A stretch of 64,000 bases of DNA from Aquatica leii (taxonomy: Eukaryota > Arthropoda > Insecta > Coleoptera > Lampyridae): contig CM069436.1 in the NCBI GenBank assembly GCA_035610365.1, positions 86,243,912 to 86,307,911 of the forward strand, read 5' to 3'. Under the pieces are notes generated by a model that was given only the letters and a program-made list of their open reading frames with translations, did not search any database and was not told the origin of the DNA. Both the position numbers and the translations under genes were made by a program. Positions 1 through 13,979 of the stretch are shown piece by piece (within the stretch, counting starts at the first letter, position 1; each line of letters starts with the position of its first letter).

Positions 1-1375
1 ATTTGTACAAATTTAATAACAAACAAAATAAACCATAATAAAAAACCTAGAGCAACATAAAAATAAGAATTATTGTTAAAAAAGAATTATTTCGTTTTTA
101 AAGTTGCTTCTATTCGCTCTCATACGCCGCACGCGAGTTTGCCTTTCAAAGTCAATTTTGATCACGTTGACGTTGATTAATTTTTGTGCAAATTCGATAA
201 CAAATAAAATAAGCCATTATAAAAAACATATTGCAACATAAAAGTGATACTATTTGTTAAAAAAACGGGTTTGGTCACCACACGACTTTCCTATAAGGAA
301 TGATGAAGGAATGTCTACATATTTTTTTTAAGGTTGTGTTGTCATAAAACCACTTTAAAGTGATATGTAGACGTTTGTATTGACTTCCTAGCATGCTATA
401 ATTTTTTTGAGGTTATCTCCTAGATTTCACTAAGGTATAACCGAAATATAGCAAATTGAGCTTATGTAGTCATATCAACTACTCCTACATTTGTGCGCCT
501 TGATATTGCTTTCCCCTTTAGTAAATCAGTAAAAATTATTATTTTTAACATATCTTGCTTTTCCTTACAGATATGGAATTTTTTTCTAACAAATCGTCGC
601 AGACAGGATTCGAACCTAGATTATGTTTGAGAATTCATTTTAAATTATAAATAAAATATCTAATAAACTGTTAATGTTAAAAATTTTTTTTATTTGAATA
701 AATTGTTAGGAAGAATTATCTCTATAAGAAACTGTAAAAATAATTCGAATAATTTACATACGTACAAAATTATATAAGAAAAACTGTTAAAAATGACGGA
801 TACATCCACCTCCGGTTTCTTTATTAGATCCATCTGATAAAACCGAAATAATATGAAAAGCCAGCTCTATACCAAATTTCAAGTTACTAGGACTTTTTAT
901 CAAAAAAAAAAGTTTTGAAAAAAAAATTGCGATCGCTATACTTTCCTTATAGGAAACTAAAAAGAATGCTGCTATTTGCTCTCACATGTCGCACGCGAGT
1001 TAAGTTTGATCATGTTGGTGTGTATTAAATTTTGTGCAAATTTAGTAACAAATAGAACAAACGACAATAAATAACATATTGCAAAATAAAAATGACAATA
1101 TCTTTTTAAAAACAAACATTTCGCTTTAAAGTTGCTGGTATCCGCTGTGATTGCCAGAGTAACTAATTTTTTGTAAATATTTAGTAACAAATACAACAAA
1201 CAATAATAAACAAACTATTAAAATATAAGTGAGAAAAAAGAATGATCCCGTTTTAAAGTTGCTGGTATCCTCTGTAATAGCCCGCACACAAGAATTACTT
1301 TCGAAGTCATTTTTCATGACGTTAGCGTGAATTAATTTATGTGCGAATTTAGTAAGGAATGAAGTAAACAATAAA
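1..1375. repeat. Diverged tandem repeat, units about 150-190 bp, two blocks
   Basis: A unit with the phrases TGTGCAAATTTAGTAACAAAT, an AT-rich stretch, CATATTGCAACATAAAA and TTTAAAGTTGCT, then a CTCTCATACGCCGCACGCGAG-like segment, recurs at about 1, 181, 1030, 1170 and 1330. The blocks 1-260 and 960-1375 are separated by about 700 bp of unrelated AT-rich DNA. The short open frames here are by-products of the repeat. I see no coding signal. It may be a local satellite or the edge of a larger array to the left of the window. Confidence 0.6.
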
Positions 1376-2840
1376 TTTAGTAATATCTAAACGTTTTGCC
1401 AACTTGCAACAATCTTCTAAGAAGCTATACGCAACTATCCACAGACTTTCTAAACTACCGGCTGATTGCTAAACTTTTCTCCAACCTTGTAAACTCTCCA
1501 TCATTATTTTAAATTGTCGACCAGTTTTGACAGACTTTCTAACTTCATCATTTCTACGTTTCTAGTTTCTTCTAAACTGTTGACCACACTACTTAACTTT
1601 ACCCGACTTTCAGTATGCTCGGTTTACACTTCTAAACGACTTTCTAAGTCCTGGTAGACTTTCAAAACTGTTCGCAAACTTTGTAAACTTTGCTGAATGT
1701 CTCAACTCTTGCGTGATCTTATTTATATATTCTAAACTGATCGTAAATTTCTAAACTATTCGTCAATTTTCTAAACCAGCAGCTAAATTTTTCTTTGGAT
1801 TTTTAAATGGTCTGTCCCGAGTTTTAAAATATTCAATTTTATAAACTATATTCCAACTTTCTATACTATACGTTGTCTAGCTATCCACAAACTGTCTAAA
1901 TTTTCAACTGACTTACTAATTTTTAGCAATTTCAGTGGACTTCGTGAACTCTCCGACGACTTTCTTAAGGCGATTCTTTCTTTATTCTACAAATCCAAAT
2001 TATACTCTGGTCCGTAAAGAAAACATTCACGTCGTCACCGTAAGTCAACATCTCCAGTGAAGTAGAGAGCAAAGAATCGGCTGTAGGTTACACGACAAAG
2101 ACGGAAGATAAGAGAGACAGCATTTATACGTTGCGTTTTGAGACAATAAGAGGTACTTTCAAAGTGATATTGCCCACATAAAATGCAATGCTAATGCAGA
2201 TTTGTTAATAAAGGTTAAATGTAAGTCGCTTGATTATTTTGATTTAATAATTTTAACAAAGACATTGAAAATAAATGTGAATTTTAATGTGTTTTTGTCG
2301 TATTTTCGTGATTTTTTGTAGGAACAACTATCACCTTTGTGGCCAAGTCAAGCAATTAGCGACCTTCAGTTATACTTAGCATACACGTGTTTTTTTCCCA
2401 TTAGATTTGGTGATTTGGTTTTGCTCTAAAGTCTATCATAAAATGGGGATAATTTTGCCTGATTTTACATTAGAAAGAATCACCTTAACTGTCTGTTGTA
2501 TTTCTCAAGGTTGGCTCAATGTTTAGAATTTATTTCTAAACTGTCTACCTATACTTTCTATGCTTTTGAATTATTATGAATCTACGCTTTGTAACTTTTT
2601 TAATTCTCAACGGACTTTCTATTCTCCACACTTTCTAAGCTTTTACTTTGAAAATTATCAGTAGACTTTAAAATCTTCCCCACTTACTCTAAGGCTTTCC
2701 TAGTTCTCAGTGGACTTTGTCAATCATCTATTGACTTTCTAAACTATTCTACAACGTCTTAACAAAAGTTGTATAATAAGAGCGATGTAACTATTAAGTT
2801 TGTTTTTTGTTTGTTTTTAGTTAAGTCATTGTCGCCGCAG
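1376..2840. repeat. CTTTCTAAAC-rich degenerate simple-repeat tract
   Basis: From 1376 to about 1990, and again from 2520 to about 2765, phrases such as GACTTTCTAAACT and CTTTCTAA recur every 15-40 bases with irregular spacing and many substitutions. The 500 bases between the two patches lack the phrase and show no gene. This is a degenerate repeat with no open reading frame of note. Confidence 0.5.
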
Positions 2841-2854
2841 CTGTCTAAACGAAG

Positions 2855-3375
2855 ATACAAAGATTATCCAAATCATTTTGTTGGTGTATAGCATATTGTC
2901 CCATAATTAGAAATCAAGAGAGTTAAGGTTGGGTGACTGAGGAGGTCATAGAACAAGACCACCTCGACCAATCCATTTATTTTCAAACACATTATGTAAA
3001 TGTTTAAAATTTGCGCCATCTTAAAGAAACTACATTTGCTAATAAGACTCAAACGTTTATTAAAAAACTGTGTTGAAAGTGATTACCACGAAAAAGCATG
3101 TGGATTTTCAACAGCCCAGATATCAGTCGCCAATACAATAGAAGAAAAGTCTGGAATTTCAGCATGTTTTTGTAGAAACCATAGGCAAAATTGTAAACGT
3201 AGAGAATGGTGATTTGATACATCTATTTGGCACGGTTTTGTGAAATAGATGTTGGCTTGTTAGGAAACCGACCAGCGTACAATGGATTTGCTGCATTAAA
3301 ATTCTGACGTACTTTTCCATAAATTAACATGTCAACGTATTCACTATTAGTGGGATAAACCATTTTATATATTTT
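2855..3375 (-). pseudogene. Remnant of a DUF4817-type transposase
   Basis: Read on the minus strand, 3370-3240 encodes a segment with TNSEYVDM, GKVRQN and YAGRFPN, which resembles the DUF4817 helix-turn-helix domain of an insect transposase family. Further on, 2985-2875 encodes KWIGRGG, then PPQSPNLNSLDF and LWD, matching the C-terminal SPDLTPLDFFLWG block of the DDE domain of the same family. Stops and shifts separate the pieces and much of the catalytic core between them is lost. Termini were not found. Family placement rests on remembered motifs; that it is a dead transposase is fairly sure. Confidence 0.6.
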
Positions 3376-4113
3376 GTCGCAGTTTCCGATCATCTCTCAC
3401 GCACCCATTTGTATTGTTTAATGTCTAATCTAAACGGTAAAATGTGAGAGAGGTGCTTTTGGCATAAGTACGCCTTGGAAGTTTTCCAGACCAGCGAAGG
3501 GAGAGCCTACCTAAACGTTATCAATTCTAGTCGTTGCCGAGTTTGAACTTCGTCAGCGTAGTAAAGGAGCGACACATTTTTCCATAATTTTTTTAAGTAT
3601 GAACCCATTGCTGTCCCATCATAATTTTTATAGCACTTATTAACAACAACCTTATCAACACTATTGATTTTTTTCAATTTTTTAAAAAGTGCGCTTTTTG
3701 AGTAATTTAAATTTGAAATCTTAATTCAAATTTTGAAAAAAACCTTTTCCTGTTAAACCCTATTGAGATGCATGTCATATCAAATATCTTAAAATTAGCT
3801 TTAAAATGACACAAATTTCAACTCTATCTTGTCTAGGAGAGCTGCAATTTCAAGATAGGGAAAGTTAGCCCCACCCCATCCAACATTAAATTAGCACCAA
3901 ATTTAATTATCCCTTAATTATAAAATAAGTAATCATTCATTTTGCGTTGGTGGAAAGGCTAACTTTCCCTGCGGTGTAATTTCAATTTAGAGATGACGCG
4001 ACAGGTCAAAATTTTACGCTTTTCGATAACTTTACATAGCTATATTTAAAAACCGTTTGAGATATTGCGCTGATACTTTGTATATTTCTTAGTCTACATG
4101 AAGTTAACCTATG
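3376..4113. other. Intergenic or intronic AT-rich DNA, nothing recognised
   Basis: No homology-bearing open frame, repeat or RNA gene was recognised. If CSN7 continues leftwards, this lies inside its third intron or beyond it. Confidence 0.5.
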
Positions 4114-4115
4114 TA

Positions 4116-4653
4116 CACTGTCTCAAAAAAGTAATTGGAGACTTTTAAGCGCGACCTGCAAGGTAGGCAACCAAACTTACGCTATAACAGAACGGCTAGT
4201 TAAATTTGACAACATTGGCATTGTAGACATTAGTTGCAGCGATATTACGAAGTTACTAACCATTCTTTATAAGCACCGCCACAAGCGTTCAAAGAACATG
4301 TTTTTTTGTAGCAAATATGAATCTAAATTGTACCATAAAGATTTAAATTTTTTTTCGCCGAATTTTCTATTTACGTATTTATGTTCGCTGCTCAAGTTTT
4401 AAATGAACGCTATAGCCCTTAATTAAAAAAGTTGTCATTTATAATTTGATTATAATAAAAAAAAAGTTCCATTAATAGCACGAATAAATTTAAACTGCAT
4501 ACCCAAATATGAAATTGCTGTTTTAATTAGCCTAAAATTTTAATATTTCCGGATTAAATTAAAGTCAACATTCCGATTTTCTTTGTAAAAGAAGTATTAT
4601 CATTATTTGAACGTAATTAGTGGTTGAACAATTGTAATCTTAATTCCCATTAC
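4116..4653 (+). repeat. Left terminal inverted repeat of the Tc1-type element
   Basis: It matches the reverse complement of 7464-7970, at first almost base for base (GCGCGACCTGCAAGGTAGGC against GCGCGACTTGCAAGGTAGGC) and more loosely inward, where GTCAACATTCCGATTTTC and GAACAATTG blocks are still shared. Confidence 0.8.
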
Positions 4654-5994
4654 AAATTCTCATAACATGTATTCGTAGTTTGCATTTTTTCTTAGAAAAT
4701 GGATTTTTATGAATATAGGTAAAATCCGATGTTCAATTGTTGATTACCCTGTCGTAATACACGTAAAAAATGCTTCAACTTTGCTGATTTAGCCCAATTT
4801 ATGGATAACATCGAACCTACTAGTTTAAGTATTAGACAGAAGGTTGTCACTTATCTGTGCCTGTAGTTTTATTTTTAGGTGGCTTTCGTGAAATCTTATT
4901 CATGTTAAAACAAAAAATACAAGTGGCAAGAAAATTAATATTCTTTTAAAAAGATATTATCTTTAGTTAGATGTAACTGAATTGGAAATGAAAACTAATA
5001 TGAGTTTCGTTACCTATAAATCAAAACAGAATTCTTGCAAGTTTTTGCTAAAACTAAGTAATGGAAATATATCATCAAACATTGGAAAAACCAGTCTCTT
5101 TTTTTGTACCTACAAAGTGATACCCAATACTTCAAAAACCTGATAATTATAAATAACGATTAACCTAAAAGATGTCATATCGTGGGATATATATATATAG
5201 GTTGCACTCATGCGAAGCTAGGACAAATGACTAGTATTTAACACGTTCAGCCCCGCGGCTAAACTTTCGTCACAGCCTATGGACCGCAGGGCAATGTTTA
5301 TTTTAAACCTTCTTCACAGCTCACGGGACCATAATTTGTGTCACAATAGTTGCCCCACTAACTTGCGACGTAATGCAGAAATTCTAAGTAGACAGGGCGC
5401 TTTCAGGCACGGACGGGGTCCCCGCTTTAAAGAAATATCGTGTAAAAATAAGATGACAAAATGCAAAATATCCCCAAATAAAGAAATAACGTTTCATCTT
5501 GCTTTAAGTAATAAATAATAATAAAACAAGTACAATAACATCAACAGAATATAATAATACAAAGAAGTAAAACTTTTTAACGAAATAATTACAAAATATT
5601 AATAATACATAGTTTTTAAACTCTTTTTAAATTTATATTATTATATACTTTTTTCATTTACTTTTCCTTATTATTTTGCATTTTTTAACAATGTTGACAA
5701 ATCCGTATAGGGTGCAAAACATTACATTTGGCAAACGTAATGAATTTTGTAACCATTAGATTTGGTTCATTACATCTTAATTATTTTGGAAAACCTAAGA
5801 TTGTTGATTATAAAACTAGTATAATCACCTATTAAACAAAAATTTAGAAATGTTTTTCTACTTTTATCACTAGTACTTAGCGCATTGAAACCAAATTCAA
5901 AGATTGAATTAAAATTTGAGAAGAAAGAATACAGAAATTCTCACCAAAATTACGCTTAAAGGAATGTTTCCAGAGACACAAAACGAAGTGGGAT

Positions 5995-6300
5995 AATTAG
6001 TGCTGCGTACTGAGGATGGATGAGTGATGCTGGCCCAGGGTAATTAATACGTGTCGATGGACGCTTAACTGCTCAAAATTAGCTGACGATTTTAGAAAAC
6101 GTTATGTTGCCTCCGTACGAGCAGTTTATCCTGAAGGATCAATTCGGTAGTTCAAGAATGGTTCTTACAACATCCAGAAATGGAAAGAATTCGTTGGCCA
6201 TCTAAGTCGCCGGATTTGAACCCTATAGAGAATTTGTGGGCGGCAGCAGTGCGTGGGTAGAACGACGAACTGAACAATAACATAGAAATACGAAATATAA
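5995..6300 (+). pseudogene. Tc1-type transposase C-terminal remnant
   Basis: Across frames the plus strand encodes DGRLTAQ, then PPYEQFI or AVYPEGSI, then VQEWFLQHPEMERIRWP followed by SPDLNPIENLWA. The last block is the hallmark C-terminal motif of Tc1-like DDE transposases, including its final acidic residue. At least two frameshifts and several stops break it, and the N-terminal DNA-binding region was not found in the preceding 1.9 kb. It cannot make a working enzyme; the flanking long TIRs show it belonged to this element. Confidence 0.75.
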
Positions 6301-7463
6301 ACAACTTCCAGCTAATGTATGTGCCAATTTAATGAATTCGATGCCAAACGGTCTACCAGAATGTATAACCAATAATGGATATTCTGTATCTAGTTTTGTT
6401 CTTGTAATATAAATAGTGTTTATGTATAATTTATAATAAAATCTAAGGTATCATTTCTATTAAAAATGTAGTAGGTACTATAAAAACCAAAAAAAATGCA
6501 AACTACGAAATTTCAGTTCATTACTATTAAATTTAGATTCCCTCGAAATAGTTAATACTTAAATTAAATGTTACGAAGAGACAGCGGAAAAATGCATTTC
6601 GCATTTTTCTAATTTTGGGATTCTTAGATTTACAGCATAAGTATTCAAATTTCATTTGGATTTTTTTTCGCGTTCTATAGGAGAAATTAGACTTGATTTT
6701 ATAAAGGGAGATATGTATCCTTTAATCTTTCATACAATGAGGTATATAATACTAACTAGAGAAACCACTTTGTACATAAAAACGAGTCGTCGATATCCCC
6801 ACTGCTTTCGGGCCAAAACGCATAAAGTCGACCACGTTTGAAAGGTAGACCTTAAATTAAACCTTGTATGAAAACAATTGGCATATTTCTTAAACTAAAA
6901 ATACATATAATTAAAAATAAAATACAAAATTATGTATTTTTAAATAAAATAAATTTAGTTAACTTAAATCAACTTCTTAAATGTAATGGAACTACTACCT
7001 TAAAATTGGTTTTGCAGTAAGTTTTCAATCGAAATTCAAACTATGTATATAGTAATTATTTAAACAACTAATTTTCCACACATGCGACACTCCAAACGTC
7101 TTTACAATTGGGTGAATATAATTTTTAAACAACATTCTACTTATTATCACATTTTTTACGGTGCCCGCAAGATTATTTTTTACCTCTTTCCGTTTATAAA
7201 ATAAACCCTTGTATTATAGATAAGTTAAGATTATTAAATTTATTATTAAATGCACTTTAAGCAAATAAAATTGACAAAACTAAAATTGTCGAATGTAATT
7301 TAAACACTTAACTATACACGATAGTTTGCTTTCTTGTCCGGATGGAGTGGGGAAACACGAAATAAAACCGGACCGAATTCGTAACCATACTAGCATACGA
7401 AGTGGTGCCTCCAGTAGTTATTATATTATACCTCATTGGTTTCATACGTATAAGGTAAAAGGA

Positions 7464-7970
7464 GTAATGGAAATTTATACTGCAATTGTTCGATCACTAA
7501 TTACGTTTTAATGGTGATAATACTTCCTTTGGAAAGAAAATCGGAATGTTGACATTAATTTAATCCAGATATATTAAGACTTTTAGGCTAATTAGTACAG
7601 TAGTTTTATATTTGAGCATACATCAGTTTATCATTATTCGAGTTATAGATGGAACTTATTTAATCATAAATAACAATTAAAATCTTTTAATTAGTTAAGC
7701 AGAAAACATAAATAAATAGAAAACTCGGCGAAGAAAAATTTAAAACTTTAGGGTACAATTTAGATAAATATTTGCAGGCAAGAAACATGCTCTTTGAAGG
7801 TTTGAGGCAGTGCTTATGAAGAATAGTTAGTAACCTCGTAATATCGCTGCAAATAATGTCTCTAATGCCAATGTTGTCAAATTTAACTAGGCGTTTTGTT
7901 GTAACGTAAGTTTGATTGCCTACCTTGCAAGTCGCGCTTAAAACTGTCCAATTACTTTATAGAGGCAGTG
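7464..7970 (-). repeat. Right terminal inverted repeat of the Tc1-type element
   Basis: It is the inverted partner of 4116-4653. The two arms differ by scattered substitutions and several indels, so they have been diverging for some time or were not homogenised. Confidence 0.8.
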
Positions 7971-7972
7971 TA

Positions 7973-8577
7973 CCTATCAAATTTCATCAAAATCTCAAAT
8001 GGTGAGGTTTAGTCACTGTGTTGATTCGACATGGACACCGGGCTCGATGGACTTTGGTTATTAGGATTCAGAACAATTTGTCAAATCAGCAGTGCAGCGA
8101 CAATTGATGAAACATGAGAAACATGACTGACAAAAAAATTCACTAATAACTTATCGTTTAAAATTAAATTTACTTTGCACAAGTTGTTAATCAATCATTA
8201 TAACGTTAATAACCTTCTTTTAAGATGTTTAATCTCGCTTTGTAACTAAAATCACAAAACCATAAACAGCCTGTATTGAGAACATGATAAATGACTAAGA
8301 GAAAAGTACTCCAACAATTAGAAACCATTAATACACACAACAAACAATAATAAACAACTATTAGCCTTGCTTGTAAAGTACAGAAAAAATCATAGCTAAG
8401 AAACCTCAATCCGTGAATTATAACAACAGTAAAAGCAGTTACTTTGAATAAGTATCAAAGTCTAATTATTATTAGTTATAACCATTAAAAATTGAATCGA
8501 AATAATAAATGACTAAAAACAAACCTGATCGGTACACAACAGTGACTGTCCAATTATACATGTTAATAATTAATTAC
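7973..8577. other. Probable CSN7 intron sequence
   Basis: This lies directly after the donor of the second identified CSN7 exon (minus). No further CSN7 exon and no other feature was recognised in it. Confidence 0.45.
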
Positions 8578-8957
8578 CTTTGTACGGGTAGCGAGAGTAA
8601 CTATGGTTAGATGCTGTAATTTTTTCTTCTGTCCTGGCGTTAACTCCAACAAATTGCTCTTATTCAGAGCATATTCCTTAAAAGTCCCATATGCAAACAA
8701 ATTTAAAGTGTTCCAAACTGCACTATGAGCACCAGTTGCTAACTAAAACAAATGAGATAAATTCGCAAAACTCAAACTAATGATTAAAGCACCTCTTGCA
8801 CATATGGCATGTCTAATAATTCCCCAAACACATAAACTCCAGGAGCCTCAAGCACTTGTTTTATTAACTCTACACAAGCAGCCCCTTTAGCTGCTTTGGC
8901 TAAAAGTACAAATTGTTCTAAAGGGTTGGAAGAATGCGATGGTTTTTCCACAACCAT
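8578..8957 (-). CDS. CSN7: COP9 signalosome subunit 7, first two coding exons (partial)
   Basis: Two exons, 8957..8793 and 8742..8578, joined by a 50-bp intron with GT/AG ends, encode the first 110 residues in phase 0. The start MVVEKPSH precedes a helical PCI-domain segment; [21 protein letters not shown] and [13 protein letters not shown] match the conserved start of COP9 signalosome subunit 7 in animals. CSN7 is a scaffold subunit of the complex that removes NEDD8 from cullin-RING ligases. The family is about 220-275 residues long; the rest (starting IPY in relatives) was not found in the 8.5 kb to the left. The donor after ACAAAG is GTAAT, so the gene should continue. The missing exons lie beyond the Tc1 element or the window, or the gene is broken. 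The start codon follows an in-frame AT-rich leader; AP2M1 lies upstream in the same direction. Confidence 0.85.
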
Positions 8958-9670
8958 TGTGAATTATGTTGTATTAAATTACGTAAAAGTACAGCACAAA
9001 TTTGTTGAATTTCAAGTATACTGATGTTCTAAAAAAAATTGATAAACTGCTGTTTGACAACTGAGCCGGTGTATAAAAAACATACTTGTTGCAGTACCTT
9101 TTGAACATTATTCATACTAAACTTGAACTATACTTACATACAAGGTGTTTCGTCGTTAAATTCATACGTTACGGACGTTTTCAACTGAAAATTTATTTAG
9201 TTAAATTTCCTTTCTTCGCGTTTATATAATCACGATTCTTTCAAACTAATGTTTGAGCAAACAACTTATTTAACTCATCAAAAATCTACACTAAAATGAC
9301 CTTCATATACTACCCACTTTAATTGTTTACATTAAAAGCAATTACACATCAATTACTTATTATTTCCATACATCATTATTATAACAATTTCATTACGGCA
9401 TTAAAGAAACGCCACCATGCTCTTAAGATTCCTTTATTGTCTTTTTAATATCAGTTGCAGACAATACTTTGAATGTTTTCCCGTATGAGCAATTGTTCGA
9501 ATAAGAGCATAGGTGTTTCATCGATGCCATCGCAATTTTAATAGAGACGTACATATAATCTAAAAAGCCTAAACGGTAATATACTGGTAGACATAATATG
9601 CATAAAAAAACTTAAAATAGGATTATGTTACAACTTGGGGTAAATTCGACAAAGAAAGGGCAGATCTAAT
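8958..9670. other. Intergenic spacer between CSN7 and AP2M1
   Basis: It holds the CSN7 5' flank and the AP2M1 3' flank, both on the minus strand. No other feature was recognised. Confidence 0.5.
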
Positions 9671-11435
<1,765 letters not shown>

Positions 11436-12030
11436 TGTACGAAATTCTAGAATAAAATCTTTGTATTGAAGAACATAAGCTGTTGATAACTTACTGTTTT
11501 TTAGGAGTTTTTAAAATTATCTAATAGCTGCTTATAGCTTAAAAAATGTTTAATATCATTTTAACATCAATCATATTGACGTATACGTCGGTACCGTACA
11601 CTGCTGTCGACGATCCGCCCGTTTAACCGCTGTCTAAAATTGATTTCTAGGGATACATAGATTCATCGAATTTTTAGTTCGTCGAATCCATTAGAGAGCG
11701 GTGCTCAAACGGTTACCGGCAAAACCTGTTTTGTTTGCTTTTTATGCAGAGTTCTCACTTATGCAATTCGTCCTTGAATTTTAATTATGCAGTTTTTTTA
11801 TTTCCACGTGCGCAATTCGTGTCTGAGATTCTGATCTTGCTAGAAATTGTATCGTTTAGAACATTTTCTAAATCAAAATTTCAGGTACGAGTTACACAAG
11901 CAGAAATGGAAAACTAAAGCAATTTATTGCAGAATGAAAATCGCAAAAAAAAAGATAATTAATAAAACTTTGTTCCATTAATTCCTTCGGTCACGCATTC
12001 AAGTATACATTGATCGACATGATCCAACTT
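11436..12030. other. 5' flank of AP2M1
   Basis: No coding similarity was recognised. It should contain the AP2M1 promoter and untranslated leader, but I could not place a start site. Confidence 0.4.
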
Positions 12031-13050
12031 AAATTTGAATTAAAGATGCACGAAATTACGTAAGCGTTGTCATTTGGCGGAAAGAACGATAACTACAATA
12101 ATCGCACAGGCTGAAGGTTAAAGTCAAAAAGATTTTAACCCGCAGTGCAATCAGCAAGAATAATACCAAATTTGTATAGTCTTTGGTTTTCTTTGTGTTA
12201 TTTATAAATATATAATTAAGTGTACAATAAAAAGAAGTATGGTTTATGAATTAATAAAAGCAACCTCGGTAGTAAATTAAATTAACAAGTAATTGTGTCT
12301 CATCTCATTTTATTGTAACGTTTCTCAGATAAATAAGATTCCAACAATGTCTGTCTAGAAGTTAGAATGTCGTCAGTTTAAACAAACGTTTTCGATAAGC
12401 ATAAGTACAATAACAAGTTCAAATCCCAATACATAAACAAATCATGCACGGACACCACCATATTATTAAACTGATCAGAAGTTAGCTGCGGCGGTTCAGT
12501 AGGTACTGGGGTCCTAGTTACGGAAGTAATTTGGCTAAAGGTGGAGTGTCGGTACAAACAAACGTGGGCCAAAAATACACAAATGTAATCAACACAACAT
12601 AATATATTTAACAAATATTATAAAATATAGGGTGTATTATCATGGAAGCAGCTTACCGCGATTTTAATACATAGAAGCATGCACTTGTCTATATCATATG
12701 CCCAAGATACGTTACTTCACATAAAAGCACAGGGTCCCCATATAATGAGAACTACCTGAAATCACCCGATGAATGTCCTTAACGGTAAATAAAACATTAG
12801 ATTTGCATTTGAGATAGTTCAGTTTAAATTTAAATTCAATTAAAGACGCGCGTAATTACGTAAGCATCGTCAGCTAGCGGGAAGACTGAAAATTACGAGT
12901 TGCGCCTTGTTACCATCGTTTTACGCATGATTCGTTTTAAGAGAGGTTTTGAGAACACTAAGGGTAGTAGCGAGAGAATGGTGTCAACTGTCTGTACAAT
13001 CGGCCTTCTTGATATAAAATGTGTGCTTATTTTTTTGTGTTATTTTTAAT
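12030..13050 (+). repeat. Two diverged copies of a roughly 200-bp segment
   Basis: The phrases AATTAAAGATGCACGAAATTACGTAAGCGTTGTCA (about 12040-12073) and AATTAAAGACGCGCGTAATTACGTAAGCATCGTCA (about 12838-12872) head two similar stretches. Each is followed by a GGAAAGA or GGAAGA block and later by a T-rich tract with TTTGTGTTATTT. The copies run to about 12230 and 13050. Between them is unremarkable AT-rich DNA. They could be old short interspersed elements or solo ends of a longer repeat; no tRNA-type promoter boxes were recognised. Confidence 0.45.
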
Positions 13051-13979
13051 TTTAATCTAAGTAACTCTATACGTTAGCTAACATAAGTGATGGGAAAATT
13101 AACTCTAATTTGTAAACACTTTGCATTAAAATCTCAGCGTTATAGAAACGTTACGTTTTCTTTGTTTTTATAAAACAAACGCATTGGCGGCCATTTCCAT
13201 TTTCTTAATTTCATCGTTTTATGTGTACGATTTAGATTTATTCAACGAGATTTTGCACTAACTTTTAATTAAAACTTAAAATTACTGAATTGACATGTCG
13301 TAAAGGACTGCTTGAAATGTAATTTATATTCGTAGCCTTTCCTTATGTTTATGGTTGCGTTTATATGTAAGTTTAGACACAACATCAAGCGTCGTAAATT
13401 TGATTGTAATAATTAACCGTTTATTCTTACGTTTAGACATTATGAAAATAATGGGCCGAGGAAACTAAAAGGACGATTAAAATGCAATCTTCGTTTGTAG
13501 CGTTTTCCTTGTCTTGCAATTTCAATAACTTCATTTAGCATGTGAAATTTTGTATAAAACATTTACGATTATAAATGTAACCGAAATAATTAACTCTTTA
13601 TTTATACTTAAATTTGAAGATTATAAAAATTGAAAGTGGTTTTATGTAGATGATTTTCTTTGTTTGTAAAAAGAAGCTATTTAAACTTCATTACCACTTT
13701 TGTTTTTGTTATTTATATATATTTGACGTGTTTTAGAATCAATCTGTGTTAATCTATTAGATCATTTTCTCTGCAAGGTATTTATGCTAATCTCTGGCTT
13801 CAATTCTAAATTATGAATAATAATGCATTAGTTTTTCGTACGTTTATAATTTGATGCTACAAAAGTCGCTCAAAGTTTGGACATACTTTTTAGTCGTAAC
13901 ATTTACTTATGGATGGTGATTATAAAAGGTTTGATAACTGATATAAAAACCATTGTGTGTATTGCCTTGTAGAATGTAA
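13051..13979. other. AT-rich noncoding DNA, nothing recognised
   Basis: No open frame with recognisable content, inverted repeat or RNA gene was seen. Confidence 0.45.

Larger units (their letters stand above)
4116..7970 (+). mobile_element. Tc1/mariner-type element with TIRs longer than 500 bp
   Basis: The element begins CACTGTCTCAAAAAAGTAAT and ends with the inverse of a near-identical sequence (CACTGCCTCTATAAAGTAAT on the minus strand). It is flanked by TA at 4114-4115 and 7971-7972, the target duplication of Tc1/mariner transposons. The inverted similarity continues inward with substitutions and small gaps to about 4653 and 7464, giving TIRs of about 540 and 507 bp. At 3855 bp it is long for a Tc1 element (usually 1.3-2 kb). 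The only transposase trace is at 5995-6300, so the interior has probably received other DNA. It sits just downstream of the two identified CSN7 exons. Confidence 0.8.

Noticed and set aside
594..630. A tRNA 3' half-like sequence on the minus strand (GGTTCGAATCCTGTCTGCGAC)
   Set aside because: The T-arm and an acceptor-like end are present but no matching 5' half, D-arm or anticodon arm lies upstream. At best it is a tRNA-derived repeat scrap.
5279..5518. 79-codon open frame inside the Tc1-type element
   Set aside because: No similarity to Tc1 transposase or any family recognised; length is within chance.
8206..8409. 67-codon open frame (minus) after the CSN7 exons, tested as a further CSN7 exon
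   Set aside because: Its residues do not match the CSN7 continuation and there is no supporting splice site in phase.
12378..12614. 78-codon open frame upstream of AP2M1
   Set aside because: Hydrophobic ends and a Thr/Pro middle but no recognisable domain; lies between two repeat copies.
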